Positions 36,001 through 51,100 of a DNA stretch of 64,000 nucleotides are shown one piece after another. The notes under the pieces are model-generated. The model saw only the letters and a list, made by a program, of their open reading frames with translations. It searched no databases and was not told where the DNA came from. Source of the DNA: Dolomedes plantarius. Its lineage: Eukaryota; Arthropoda; Arachnida; Araneae; Dolomedidae. Position 1 is the stretch's first letter; each line of letters begins with the position of its first letter. The position numbers and the translations under genes are program-made. Location: positions 58,670,802 through 58,734,801 of the forward strand of contig OU015493.1 of assembly GCA_907164885.2 (NCBI GenBank). The letters run 5' to 3'.

Positions 36001-39000
36001 GGAAAAGACCATATAATAACATGCATATGCAGTTTTAAAATCCAGTTTTATTCACATAATACAAATTTTTTAAATGAGAAAAATGTATAATCTCTTTCTA
36101 TTTTTTTATATATATAAGAAATAATTTTATGAATGCAGCATTTTATTTATTCTATTGAAAAATTCTGTATGGGTATAGCTATTTTATTTTTTAATCTTTC
36201 AAGAAGGAGGAATTTGCACATGTGGGGAAAATGCTCATTTCTATTTTTTATTAACAGATTGGTTATCAAATTGTTCGAAAACATCAATTAAAACGTATAT
36301 ACAAATCTAAATAAAAATTTTAAATTTAAAATAAGCAAAAAGTGTTGAAAAATCATGTGACCTCAAAACGCTATGTGATTGGTTCTGACGTCACTCCACA
36401 CCACCCTTCAATGCTTACATTTTTCGACCGTGAGATTTTACATAACCTAATCTTAAACTAACATTTTAAAATCATTTAATTTTTCTCATTTGGTGCTGTC
36501 GAGTTTGTGGCTATAGTTTATACCTTTATTTTAAAATTATATTCTATCATCGTCTTTATTATTAGTTTTATTTAATTTCTGTTTTGTTTACCATGGCTTT
36601 ATTGCCCAGTTTCGTAAAAGGACAATCTGACAACCTGCCTAAAGTGAATTCATTTGCTGGGTTTTCCTTTTTGGGAAATAATCAAAGTTTTATGAAAGCA
36701 GAAATACGAGGTTTTAAAGCTCAGAGGTATGTATACATTTGTTTGCATTTATTATTCTACTTATGTAATATAGATTGTAGAACGCTGACGTGCGTTGTTC
36801 TTTACACAAACCTAAAAGCTAGATATTGTTTATGCATGTTATGTACAGTCCAGTATTAATCGCGTAATCTAAAAATTTAATAAACAGCTTCTATTATTAT
36901 TCATTCATAGTACATGTTTAATTTTGTAGAATTAATTAGCACTGCAACATTACATATAGTCTGTTATAGGATATTAAGTATTTTTCATTGTGTATTAAAA
37001 TCATGACAGAAATTAAAAACATTGCCAAATTTACAAATGTGTTCAGTGTTTTGCATTCATATCATAGAAATATATATGTATTTTAAATGGTAAAGGAATT
37101 AAAATAAATCTGGACTATGCATGATAATTAAACTTTTGATTAATCACATATTTAGAGGTGCAAAAAAACAAAAGTTTAATACTAATAATACTTTTAAACA
37201 ATCCTCTAATACATAGGTTCTTAAACTGTGGTCCACAGACTCCTGGGGGTCCACATAGCCATTACTGGGGGTCCGCGAAACAATTTTGACATTAACTTTA
37301 CATCCCCCAACTTTTCGCTTTTATTCAAATAACTCATTTAATAAAAATCCTACATGGTCGAGACTTTTTGCATTTATTGTTACTTAACTAGTTATTAACA
37401 TAACTAAACAATAATTAGTAAAAATTGTATTATTTTTATTCAACTGCAGATACGGAAAAATAAATAAAATGCAATTTTTTGCATTGCTGTGACTATTGCC
37501 CGGCATGGTAACACGTAGCTATAAATAGACTGGCGACTCGGCTGGATCATTGGCTAAAAACTAGATCTACACTGAAACAAAATATAGATGGAAGCGACTC
37601 AGATGATGGAGCATCAACCTTGAAATCCATCAAGAAACATAAAATTAAAAAATATTGTGATGAGTATTTATCATTTGGATTCACTTATATATGTTATAAA
37701 GATGTGGAAAGACCTGTCTGTGTTTTATGTCGCGAAAGTATATCAAACGAAAGTATGAAACCTGCCAAACTCTGACGTCATTTGCAAACAATTGACTTGT
37801 GGTCAAAACGCATTCACAATTGTGTGTATGAGTCTTTTCCAACACTAAACGATTTTATAGAAACTTCCAATAAAGAGCTCCCTAATGAAACACGGCAGAT
37901 TTTTGTTGAACATTTAATGGCTCTAAAAAGCAGCTTTAGGAATTATTTTCCCATACCTGATTCTTACAACAACTGGATTAGAGATCCATTCAACATGGAA
38001 GTTACTAATGCTAAACATTTATCTATACTTGAACAAGATATTCTCGTGGAATTATCATGCGATGCGTCTTTGAAACTACAATTCAACAAAACTGAACTCA
38101 CAAACTTTTGGTTACTTCTCAGATCTGATTACCCTGCATTTGCAAATAAAGCACTCCAACATTTGATTCCGTTCTGCACAACATATATTTATGTGAACAG
38201 GCTTTTTCGGTACTGTTATACATGAAATCAAAGTATAGAAATAAACTCAATGTAGAAGCAGACCTCAGAATAACTTTCCAACATAGAGCCCGACATTGTG
38301 GTTCTGGTTTCAAGAAAACAACTGCACCCATCTCATTAAGTGCAAATTATTTACAGAAAACATATAATAAGATCTATTTTCACCAATATTTGACAAAGAA
38401 ATGTTTGTATGAGTGTAATGTATTATGATTTGTAATGTTTTTTAATTCTTTTTACTGCCTATTTTTATTCATTTTTATGTTTTTTATTCTATATTCTAAT
38501 AAAAATGTTCATCTCTTTAAATGCACAAGACCATTTATTAAAATAACCAGCTATACATTTTTACCAATATTTATTATAACGTAGTGCCTATGAGATTATG
38601 GAGCCAGATTATGAAAGAAATTAAGCCTCGAGAACGATGTAAAATGCCTAGGGTTGGGATGGGGTCCGCAAAAAAACAAAATGTTGTTCAAGAGGAGGGT
38701 TCTCGGACTACGTAAGTTTAAGAACCCCTGCTCCAATATAACCTAACACCTCTAACACCAGTAGATTGTCTTAATGGACAATGCTGGATTTTTTTTCATT
38801 GCGTTTCATTGCGACTGTCCATGCCTTTCTTTTCAGATTATCGTATGGAACACACACACACACACACCAGAAAAAAAAAAAAAGCTTTCCAGGTGTATTT
38901 ACCGTTGTGCTTGTGCAACAAGGTACTAAACAATATTTAAAAGGTGCTTTAACACATTTTGACATCTTAAAAAAAGAAGAAAGGAAAAAAAAGAGCTAGA

Positions 39001-39161
39001 TATCACATTGAAACTACACAACACAATCAAAACAACGATGTAAACAAATGCGCTATGGTGCGGTGTGACGTCATATGTATCCACGTAGGAAAAGTAGCAT
39101 TTTTGAGACAAAGTAAATAGTGTGCATTTAAAAACAAATGTTAACTTTTAGAGTTCTAAAA

Positions 39162-39195
<34 letters not shown>

Positions 39196-42100
39196 TGCTT
39201 TTGATCACATTTTTCTATTTTTTATATCATAAATGCAAAATTAAAAAAGTGCAAATTCCTCATTCCATGGATCCTCTTGGTAATTATAGTGTTCAGTGTT
39301 TGTGCTTAAATAGCTGAGCTGAAAGATAACAGAAAGAAGCACTTACTCTTTACTAAAATGTATTACTGCTAAGAGCAAATTGAACCTTTTTGGATCAGAT
39401 GACCATAGCACAATGTGGTCTCACACTAATACAGATTTGAAACCAAAGTACATTTCACCTACAGTTAAATATGGTGGAGGTCATGTTATGCTGTTGGGTA
39501 CATGTCATATTCTGGAATTGGCAACTTACACTCCTCCAATTCCTTCATTAAAGGAAATATGCATGCAAGGCAGTATATGGAAATTTTGCAGCTTGAAAGA
39601 TTCAAAAATAAAATACAGTATAGTGTAAAAAATTTGGGAATTTAAAACACTTATTATTTCCTGCAGGATAATGATCTTAAATATATTGCTCATATTACTT
39701 GAGAATGGCTGCTGTATTATGTCAAAAGAAGATTAATTATACCTCCCCCATCTCCTGATATTCAAGTTCTTAGAAATGACATGCTATAAACCAAAAACTG
39801 CAACATAAGACCATCATAATTGTTTGGTGTTAGAATAACTTTCAGCTCAGCTATTTAAGCCCAAACACCAAGCCCTATAATTACCAAGAGGATCCATGGA
39901 ATTCTTGAAAGATTCAAAAATAAAATAGCTATACGCATACAGAATTTTTCAATAAAATAAATGAAATGCTGGATTTATAAAATTATTTCTTATATAAAAC
40001 AACAGAAAGAGATTATACATTTTTCTCCTTTAAAAAATTAGCATTATGTGAATAAAACTGGATTTAAAAACTGCATATGCATGTAAAAATCCAACAGGGT
40101 TTTATTTACTCCAAATTTGTATAATGTTTTAAAAATCTCACAATTTATTATTATTACACATCATTTAAAACTCACTGGTTTGTGAAACTGACTGCCATGT
40201 TTCTGCATAGCCATTCTAGGATTCAACTGATATATTTCATTAACAATCTACAGTTATCTAACAATGTTATTCAAACTTACTCATAAATTTAAACACTAAA
40301 CTTAAGTACAAAATTTGAGATTTATTTTTGTTAGTGAAAAAGAAGCCAAAGTCATGAATAACATACAAAAAGAAACCAAATAAGGATAAAAATTTTAAAC
40401 CAAATTACCAATGAATATTGAAGACAAATATTATCATTGACCTCTTGAGCTACCATGATAGCCTCATTTAAAGCTGCAAGTGCTTCTTCCCTAAAAACAA
40501 AACAAAAAAATAATTATTATAATTATATATCTGAGAGTATATACTCTGAGAATTTCATGAAAGAAAACAAGAATTATGAGAAAATCTGAGGCACAGAAAA
40601 AAATAAATTCAGCTTCTGAACATTTTAGATGAATATAAATTACAGAAGGGATTTTAAAAAATGTTGTAGGTGCCATTATGAATTTTCATAGTTAAAAAAA
40701 ATATTAAAAATGCTCACTGCATACCCTACAAATTTCTTTATTCTAAAGACATAATGGGAAATGAATGTTAAAATTCAATTTTCTAAATTATAGAAATTGC
40801 AGCCTTTGTTTCTGAAATAGCAATAACACTTATTTACTCATGCACTCACTATGTGAATATACATGCACTTGAAGCTTTATAAGGTGTCAATACTTCTACA
40901 GCAAGTTTTTGAAAGCTCTAAAGAAACTACTGAAATTTTAATAATTTGACTAGAAGGAGCTTGTGTGAAATTGGTGTACTTGCCTAATCTTAGGATAAAG
41001 GTAAAAGATTTTGCAATGTAGTGTTCATATGTTTCAATCCATATTAAGTTTTAAAAAAAAGAGAGAAAGATTGTATAAATTAATATTGCTTTAATTAAAG
41101 CATAGAACCTGAAATATCTAATATATAGAATCCCTGGGACTCATAAATTGCGGAAGTCAGTGCAATTCCTGATATCAATAAAACTCCCCGACCATTTAGA
41201 TATAAGTAAAACATGGCCTTAAATTTTTGTAGTATAAGTTTATTGGATAATTATCTTATGAAATTGAAAAAAATGAAAAGATACAAATATGAAAACTAGA
41301 AAAATTCTCTCATTCAATTTCATTAATGTTATCAATGTTTGTAATGTGCTAAGAAAACAAAGTTAGTTAAGTAAATCCTCAAGTGCTTAGCAACATTAGC
41401 ACCTTTACTTGAACAAAAAGTATAATACTAGAATAATGACAAATCATAGACCTCATATGACAGATGAAGGAACAGTTGCTATAATTGCATGTAAACTATG
41501 CAATTGTGAAGCTGAAACATGAGTATCACAATTTACGGGTTATAATGTTAGACAACTTAAAAAGACATCTTCAGCATTACAGATCATTGAAATTCCCTGA
41601 CTTTGTTAAAAGTTTCCACAATTTTTCAAAAAAATAAATTCCGTCTTTCTTGACATTTTTCTTTGATTCTGAAATTCTTCAATTTTTTTTCAGGTTACCC
41701 CTGATCTGCATCAATCATGATACACGGGCATTCACCGGGCCAGTATAGAAAAAAATTAAAATTATTAACCAAATTACTACCCAAACTTTACAATACAAAT
41801 ATAACATTTAAAAAAATTATTATTATATAAGTGAAAGATTACTAAGTTAAATAAAATTACACAATAAATTATATATATTTATGTTTCCATATTTTTTTTT
41901 CACAGAAAAGGAAAAGAAACAAACTTGTGCTGCATTTACACCCCCCCCCCCCAAAAAAAAAAAAAAAAAACCAGTTTCTTAACACTCAACTCTCTTCTAT
42001 AATATTTGATAGATTCAGATCAAATGTCAGATGCAAAATGTTAAAATATCCTCCTCAATTTCATAAAATTGTAAAAATAAATTGAAATAAAAAGGATAAA

Positions 42101-45100
42101 TCTTCCAAATATGGTTTGATAGGACAGAAATATGGTTGTTTTATGGTTACATGAAATTATATTTATCTTTATGATTTTATGAAATTGAGGATATCCTAAA
42201 TACAGTTTGTTTATTTATTTATTTTAAGACTTAAGCTGTTTGTAACAAAAGACAAACTTCCAGTTCATAGAAACAGATGAGAATGGTCTCAAAGTCCATT
42301 CAACAGAATGAATGAATTTGTTTAGACTATAGCATGCGTTTTTTTGGGCCATATTTTTCAAAGTTATTTGCCATGTTTTTACTTAAATTGTTTTATAATA
42401 TGGCATGGACAAAGCTCAGAAGTTAACATGCAAAGTTTGTGAATAGTCAAATAGATTCTGACTAGGGTTTACATTATTGAAAACTTTTTTGTATTGTTTG
42501 ATTCTAGGATAATATCAGCCTTCATCTTCATATAAATAAATGAATGTCCCAGTATTATGAAATTGAACTGTGTTGTTTTGGAAGCTGTATCAAAACCCCA
42601 AATAACTTAATGACCTCTATTCCACTATCTCCTTAAATAATTTAGAATTATTAGTCATTAAAATATTTAAGAAATTTCAACCTCAGAACAACAAAAAACA
42701 TAATTGTTATAGAAGCTAATTTTAGTGGACATTTTATGACATGATTTTATAAAGAAAAAGTGGTCAATGCAGTGGTTACCCAGTTTCATCTCCAGTTTAC
42801 TTACAAAAAATTCTGCAGCAGAGAATGAATGTCCTTTGTAACTCTACTGATGGGAGTGGAATTGTCTTTAATCCACCTAATCACAAGCAGATGTATTTTG
42901 TTTTATCCCTCTTATCTCAAAGCTCAATCAGCTTTTTAATTTCGGTAACCTAAAGGTAAAAAATGCTATGAGTAAGAGTTGAGTTGTCTAGTGCTTCAAC
43001 CATTTAAAAGTCAGAAATGTGAGTGCTTGTGGAAGAATAAACATAAAAACGTATATGAATGCTCCACAGAGCACACACTTTTTGTTAACAAAATAGCTCT
43101 AGGCACAGTGAACACAGGAAACATCTGCTACTGATTTCAGCAAGTCATAATTGTTTCACTCCTTTTAAAACTCCTTTCACTCCTTTAAAGTCAAATTTTT
43201 GGGAAAAGCATCAATTTACATAGCAAAAGAGAATTTAGGGTGAGCTCTGAACTTTAATGTGATGATTTTATATGAATGTCCTATAGCATATTTTAGCTTT
43301 ACAATATATATGTATGTGTATATATATATAAATAAATGTATGTGTATGGTATTAATGTATTAATATAGATCTAAAACCTACTTATGCCCAAAAAGAGCAT
43401 GCAGAATTGCAAGATTAAGGGCAGCATAACGAGAACTTCTACTCAAATCTTCTGATGCAGCTGAGGATTTACATTCTTGTGGAACACTTGTGTTGCGATC
43501 AAAATGGTGGTAAAGGTTGTCCCGAGCTCCAGAAAATTCTTTTACCCTCAATGAGTTGAGGTAACTTAAGTAACACTGAAAAAGCATACATATACAAAAT
43601 AATTAGAAAGGTATAAATAAATAATAATACACTGCATGTAACCTTAGAGACTTTTTTTTTGCAGTTAAAAGTTAAAAGAAAACAAATATTCATGGAATAT
43701 TAGTTTGATGAAATACAACCTCATAAAAAAAAATTTAGTTTAATAAAATTTTTATCAAAATAGCTTCTTATATTAAATAACAAATAATCAAAGAAGCTAA
43801 ATGATGAATTCAACTACATGTGAGGGATTCCTTCATCCACTGGTTAAAATGATAAGAATTGAGACACTTTGGTTTATTCCTTACATGACAAGTTAATTTA
43901 AATTGTTCTTCATAGAGTTCACATACAAGTAAAATGAATGCAACATGAATTTAAAATTAACTTTTTGTTATCAGTTGTACTTATAGGCATTCCATAAAGA
44001 TTAATGAATTATTGCATACTTTTATTTAAGGCAGCAACACTGTAACTTAAAACCAATCATTTAGAAAAAGACAGGAAATATAAATAAAAGAATGTGATTT
44101 TGATGATTTAAAGAAGATGAAACATGAGTTATCAAAAACTTTAACAGAACTTCAAGACTGAAAATTCAAACAATACTTTTTAACTTAAACATATAATTTT
44201 TTAAAATTTGTACTGTAAGACACAGCAAGGAGAAACTTAATATTAAAAGCTTATATGTGTAATGAAATGAAAAGCATGAACTTCATATTTGTAGTTTTAT
44301 TTGAATAAATTTATGAAATTTCAGACATTTTCAATTTGATTATGTTTTGAAAATGCAATCAATATTAATATTCAAAATTATTTCAACAACAAATCTATAT
44401 ATATAAAACACGTAGGTATGCGGCCCAAAAATCGATGATATTTCTACACTCCAAATGGCAACGGCTGCAACTACCAGATGTAAACATTAGTGGCCGTCCA
44501 CAATTTGCAACCGCGTGTCAACATGGATTTATGCACTGAAACCAGGAATACTCGAAAGCAAGCTGAGATCAAGTGAAAATTGGGAATAGTCTCAAGAGAG
44601 AAAGCGAAGAAGAAATAATTCATTAAGAGAGAGCATAAATGATCGCAAGGTTACGCTTAACCGTCGCCGGCATAGCAACCGATAGCCAGTAATAGTCAAT
44701 TTTCTACACTTTCTTTTCAGTATTTGCTAAATTTTTACTCCATTTTACAACTGAAGAAATTTTCCCAACAATTTATTATTTGATATGATTAAGTGTACAT
44801 ATCTAAATTTTGAACAATAGTATATACGGAGAGTGATGTAATACACACTATATTTTAGTAATTGCTAAATTTTTACTCTTTTTTTTTTTAAGTGAAATTT
44901 TTTTTCCCCAACAATTTCTTATTTGATGCAATGGTAAAGTGTAGATATCTTAATTTTGAAAAAATAGTACATACAGAGAGGGATATAATTTTTAAAATCA
45001 TTGGTGTTGGGTTTCTCAGTCTAATCTTTAACTCTGTTCTGTAGTAATGGAAACTCATATTATTTTTATCACGATGTTTTAGAATCAGCCTTATGGAGAA

Positions 45101-48100
45101 TATCCCTTAACAACGTATATTTATGATGACAGGTAATGGTAACATTCCTTACATATGTTACTTTCAGTTGAGTTGTTTTGCAAAAGAAATATAAAACTAA
45201 AAGCGACCATGCTAGTTGCGCAGCAGCTAGTAAATTAAATAATGTATGAAACACTTAAATATCTATACTAACAGTCTATGGAAAATTTTACAATACAAAA
45301 AATTAATTCATTATAAAACAATGTCAAAGAATCTCCACTACTTTTAGAAGAGAAGATATAAACAGATTATACAAATAAAATTAATTTAAAAGTAGATGCT
45401 AACGTAGATAAGGCTTATGGTTATAATTGTTTACTTTGCATTATTATTTAACAAAAACTTTCTTTAACTAATACTACAAACAGAAAAAGTTTTTGCCTTT
45501 TATGGATCAGAAAGTTAAATTCTCATAAAATACCAGGTCAACACTTCTAAATAGAGATAACTGTTAAACCCATCTCTGAATGATGAAGTACAAAAAATGT
45601 TTATAATAATAAATATTGAATGAGGTGGGAGTGGGAGAGGTCATAACATTCTAAAATGCCAATAATTTATCATAAATCTGTGTTAAATAAAACATACAAA
45701 GGGCAGATTCCCCTTATATCAAAGAAATGCTACATACAGCTTCATATAATTCAGGATTTCCTTTTAATAGTTCTTTAATCTTTTGCTGTAACTCAAACGG
45801 GGAAAGAGCAGCACTTTCATTAATTTGAAGCAAAGCAGCCTGGAAAAGAAATTCTTTTTATAGTAATTATCAAGACAATGAAAGATATTTAAAATAGTAA
45901 TTATATTGCACTGGTCATAAAAAAGCAACTTATACATATTTTAAATTAACTATAACTACTACTAATATAACTAATACTCATTTAATTAAAGATCAAATTA
46001 CATTCAGTTATTTGCATTAGAGATACAAAGATTTGCATTAAAATTATAGAATAAATTACATTCAATTAAATACACTAGATTCCTAAATCAAATTACATTA
46101 AATTATTTTCATACATTTCAGATAATATTATCATCTTTTATCAATCTAAATTTTTAACTTTTAATCATTAAATGCTTGGTTCTTATCATTGTGGGCTAAA
46201 TTTACTGGAATTAGACTGTCACTACAAAAAAATTTTTAACTTCCCTTTTGGAATTGTGTTGCTTAAAGCATATTTGCAGGCCATGGAATTCTGTGAAGCC
46301 AAAATAAGGGAAAAGCCTTAACGTACAGCTGCTAGGTATGTTGAGGATGCAATATAAAGTATATTTATTTTCAAATTCAAAAATCTAATTACTGACCTGT
46401 TGAGCAATGAAAAATTCAGCTTGTTTTTGAGATGCAAACACTTGAAATTCTTCATAATAGCTAAAACATTAATAGCTTTCTTAGTATTTAAATACAGATG
46501 TAAATTCTACAGATTATGTTTAAGACATTTTACAAATGTGAGCAGAAAAATATTACCTTTCCACTTTTTCATCAAGAGGAGAATCATTGCTGCTTATTTC
46601 AACACTTTCATCTAGAAATTTATATTCTTCAAAGGCAGCATCAAAATAAGTCTGTAACTTGTTACATAGCTTAGTGACAAGACTGAATGATAACTTATCA
46701 AATGCCAGCAACATGTGACGAATAAACAGACCTTAAAATACAAAGAGTTTTTAGTTTCCCATAATAATTTTAAATTTTAATGTCTATTAATAATAAGACT
46801 AAAATATATCTTTTGCAAAAAAAAAAGAAAAAAAAGACAGACTTATTTATGTGAAAATTGATGAGTGAACAAGAAGGAACTAATATGAGCAGTCTGTCTT
46901 ACAAACTATTCAGTAACAACATATTTCACAATAATGAACATTAAATCATATATTTCAATAGTTTGTCGCACCCTAAAAATCTAAGCTACAAAAAGTAAGA
47001 ATGTTATGTTTTTTATATACAGTGGTGCCTCGACTTACGAGTTTAATTCGTTCCATGACAGAGCTTGTAACTTGAAATACTCGCATCTCAAATCAATTTT
47101 CCCCAATGAAATGAAAGGAAATGCCATTAATTCGATCTGGGCTCCCCCAAAACATCGCAATTTTTGTTGCATGTTTTTAAATAAGAGAAATGTGCTTATA
47201 AATGATGAATATTGTATAAAAATGCAATACAATAGAATGTACTGCAATAAACTTGGATTATTAAGTGTAATGTACAACATTTACCTTACAGATCAGACTT
47301 GAAGATGCTGATGTAAGAGGACAAGAAAGGCTGAACTGAATAATTAAATCTTATTCGTTGATTTTTAACCAAGGTCATCACATCCCCTAGACCCCATGGG
47401 GATTCCAGTGGGGGTGAGGGAATTGAAGCTTTTTCTCTGTGAGAGAGGTTGAACGCTGTTCGGTTTCGGATGGCGATACAAGTGTGTGTAGAGCAAGCTG
47501 CCCGGATAACTGTTGAGTGTTAATCTCTCAGTTTAAGACTGGATAGTAGTCTTAGAATAATATGTATACAATTGTATAATAATTATACATAAAGGTTGCA
47601 ATTATCATATGCTTCTCGTATTCTCATTTGATAAGCACGTAACATGGCATTTGCTGCTCAAACTAGCGGTGGGGTATCTGAAGTTTGCTCATAACTCAAA
47701 GCAAAAAATCTACCGAGAGAATGCTCGTATCTCGAAAAACTCGTAAAGCAAGACACTTGTAAGTCGAGGTACCACTGTACATTACTATAAATTAAAACAT
47801 AGAACTTAAATTATAAATGCTATATATTTTTTTTTAGTTCACTGGATTTTTTCTTTTTCCAATAGCTAATTACTTCTACTTCAAAGATTTAACTTTACAT
47901 CATTAAATTTATTTTGTTTGTTTTCCTTTATTAAAAAAAAAAGTAAATCAAATTCACACAAAAGCTTATATTAGAAATACAAGCTTTTACCTGAAATTCT
48001 GATCATTATATGCTTACTTTCCCATCATATTAAACTTAAGGCCATCTGGCAAGTTGAGCAAAATATGAAAGTGCTAACATCTGCTCTTGGAGTATTAGAC

Positions 48101-51100
48101 AAGTATTCCCATTCATACAGATTATTTATAATTGAATTTTATGAGAATTAAAAGGTGCAATTTTTAGTTAGATGTGGACAGTAGCGTAGCGAGCATAACT
48201 GGCGCCTGGAGCACGATACCTTATTGGCGCCCCCCATGGACTTGGGGAGCAAATGGTCCAAAGGTCATGGGGAACATTTGGCGCCCCTGTGCGAGTGGCG
48301 CCCGGGGCATGATAGACCCCCTTGCCCCCCTCTCGCTATGCCACTGGATGTGGAACCAAGAAATTTATTAGAGCAGGCTTACATATAATTAAACTCAAAT
48401 GTGAAATTAATGCCTTTCTTCAAGATCAGAACTATTGTTATTTCTGATAAATGTCAGAATACACAAGGTAATTTAAGAAAAAATTTCTCCAGATAACACA
48501 ATCTCAAAGAAATTTGAAAAGAACACACAAATAACTGCAAACTTAAAAAAAATATAAATAAATAATAATAATAATAATAGTAATAATAGGGTGCAATGGT
48601 TTATAGTTAAAATTGTAAAAAAATTAAAACTGTAAATTTCTTTTCTAACATAAGAAACTTAATGGTAAAAATGAACTGTAAAAGGTTCAGAGAGAGAAAA
48701 AAAGAGAATAAAGCATGGTTTTATTTCTTACTCAAATTACCAAGGCAATTTATGCCACCAGGAAAGTAAGTATAGTAGTTTGAAATTATACTTTTTAAAA
48801 ATTAACTCAAAAATAAATTTTCATATAAAATAAATATTTTTAAGATATCCAATCTTTAAAAATACTTTTAAAAATTATTTTTCAGTATATACAATTAAAT
48901 AAGGACTCTTGTAAATTATATGAAGTTATTTCCCAGTCTTTACTTCCTGCAGCTTACCCCCATTTCTGGATTTTGATTTGCAAAGACATTCTTTATTTTC
49001 TTTTTGTCCACTCAAAATTTCATGGCATATAAAAAATCAACAGTAGACTGTAATGTGCATGCATACCATCTATTATTTTATCCTGAATCCCTCTTTCTTT
49101 TTTCCTTTATTGTTATTCACAAAATGTTGGGATAAGTTACAGAAAAGATAAATAAGATTAAAAATTTCCTATACTGAGGTAGAATAAAAAATTATGTGGC
49201 TTATTTTTTAACGGGTATTGGGAAAAACTATTTATATTACATTAGAAAGTTTAATTAATATAACAAGCTTTTAAGTTTGGTCAAAGTAAATGTCAAAGTA
49301 ATTTTGTTCAAAATTTCAATACCATCCAAGATAGGACAGAAAAAATATTAACTGCAGATGTAATTTGATATACTAAATTCTTCCTCAGATATTATCAGTA
49401 TTTAGAGGTAGGTGAGATATTTAATACTCTATAATAACAAGTAACCATAACTAACAGTTTGGTTACCTCAATATACAAAAAATAAGTGATTTATATTTTA
49501 TTACCTAAAACACTACTTTTATGGATAACAGGCAATATCGGTGCAGGTTCAACAAGCAAAGAGTCTAAAGCACCTATGTAGTCCATTACAGCAGCAACAC
49601 CATTTTTCTTTAAAGTTTGTAACCTGAAAATTACAATAACAGGGGTGATTAACACAGTAATGCATAATAAGGAGAGAGTTGATAGATTAAATTGTATATT
49701 TCTGTACCAGTTTAGAATATACAAACCTAACTGGTTTATATAATTTATCCAAAATATATTTATTAGTTTTATCCAAAATCCTATTAAATGCTATAAAATT
49801 GTATGGATTGTTAGAGTTCCTACCCTCAGTAATTTGTTTTTTCCCTTGCTCTGAGAGTAAACTCTTTACCTTTCAAAGTTAAAAAACTAAAATTTCTCAA
49901 TATCATAATAATAGTGAAAAACCAGGAATATGCTAATTTTTGGCATGCAGATGTATGTTTCTTTAATTTGCAAATCTGCGGTAAAAATATTGTAACAACA
50001 AAAATTCTTTTAATATGTGATCTTTGAAAAAGATAAATATGGATAGACTAGCATTATTGCCCGGCGTTGCCCGGGTAGATATATAGATATAAAATATTTC
50101 ATGCATTCCATCAAAAAAATACTGGGCTGCACTCCCGCTCTTCATGTTCATCTGGCCAGACAGAATGCGCTTAGTATGTTTCTACTGAAATGATATACAA
50201 ACAATAAGAAAGAAAGAAACTTTGAGCCTGCGGACCTTCGTCTGATTTTAAGGTCATTCCCAACCCTCTTTCTCCCGCGCATTGGAAATTGACCCCCCCC
50301 CCTCCGTCATCCTCAAACCACCCCTCTTAACGCAGCTGGTCGAGGGGAATCCACAGGGGGTAGACACACCTCTATCGGGCACAAAAAACATTAAAAAATT
50401 AATTTAAAAATACTAATTCAGCCCCAAATTTCGTTTTTCCTGATTTAAGTTTCTCGGGTCCAAAACATTAACTGTGCCGAATTTGGTCCCGGTGGGTGAA
50501 ACAGTCTATGATTCTATAGCGGACAAACAAACAGACAAGCTCTTTTATATATATAAGATGTATATAACATCAAAAACATAAATACTATGAATGATTATGT
50601 ACATGGAAAATAATATCACTTAAAATGTTCGCTGCCACTAAAATTGGCATATCTATCCTAAGATACCGACATTTCTATGATGTCCAACGCAACATCACTA
50701 TCTCCTTCCAATTCGCTCGTAGAATCCCAACCATAACCTTCATCGTCTGTGCTGTCATAATCAGAAAGATCCCTCTTTTCTAATAATTCTAATATTTCGG
50801 CATCAGTCAATTTTTTATTTACTTTCCTTTTCTTGGGCTGTGAAAGTACTGTCATACTTGTACTGTCCGCATTTTTAAAAACGCACATAAAAAAATTTAA
50901 ACACAAAATTTGAAAACCACGCACGTAAAATATAAAAATAATGCTTCACTAACGTGTCTCAACAAGATCTTCGTTCAGAATCCAAGGCCGTACTAAATAT
51001 AGAGTAAATAGCTTATCCTAGTCGACTGATGCACCAGAGCATCGGCGGCATGGGAGGTAGCACCATGCTGACACACTACAGCGTCAGTGGCAGCGAATGT

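Larger units (their letters stand above)
35389..40083 (+). mobile_element. Broken Tc1-like element and nested palindromes
   Basis: A Tc1-like left end (caggtgcaaaaagtatttgc type, 35391-) is followed by a DNA-binding-domain remnant (35690-35960). From 36018 to 36224 runs an arm whose inverse lies at 39893-40083. A second inverted pair (39261-39340 and 39827-39898, about 65 bp) brackets a Tc1 catalytic-domain remnant. A hAT (37212-38730) and an unrelated exon-like frame (36593) lie between. The history is at least three insertions, but the order could not be resolved by eye. Confidence 0.6.

Noticed and set aside
47006..47302. 98-codon plus frame
   Set aside because: It lies in the noncoding Tigger-type MITE.
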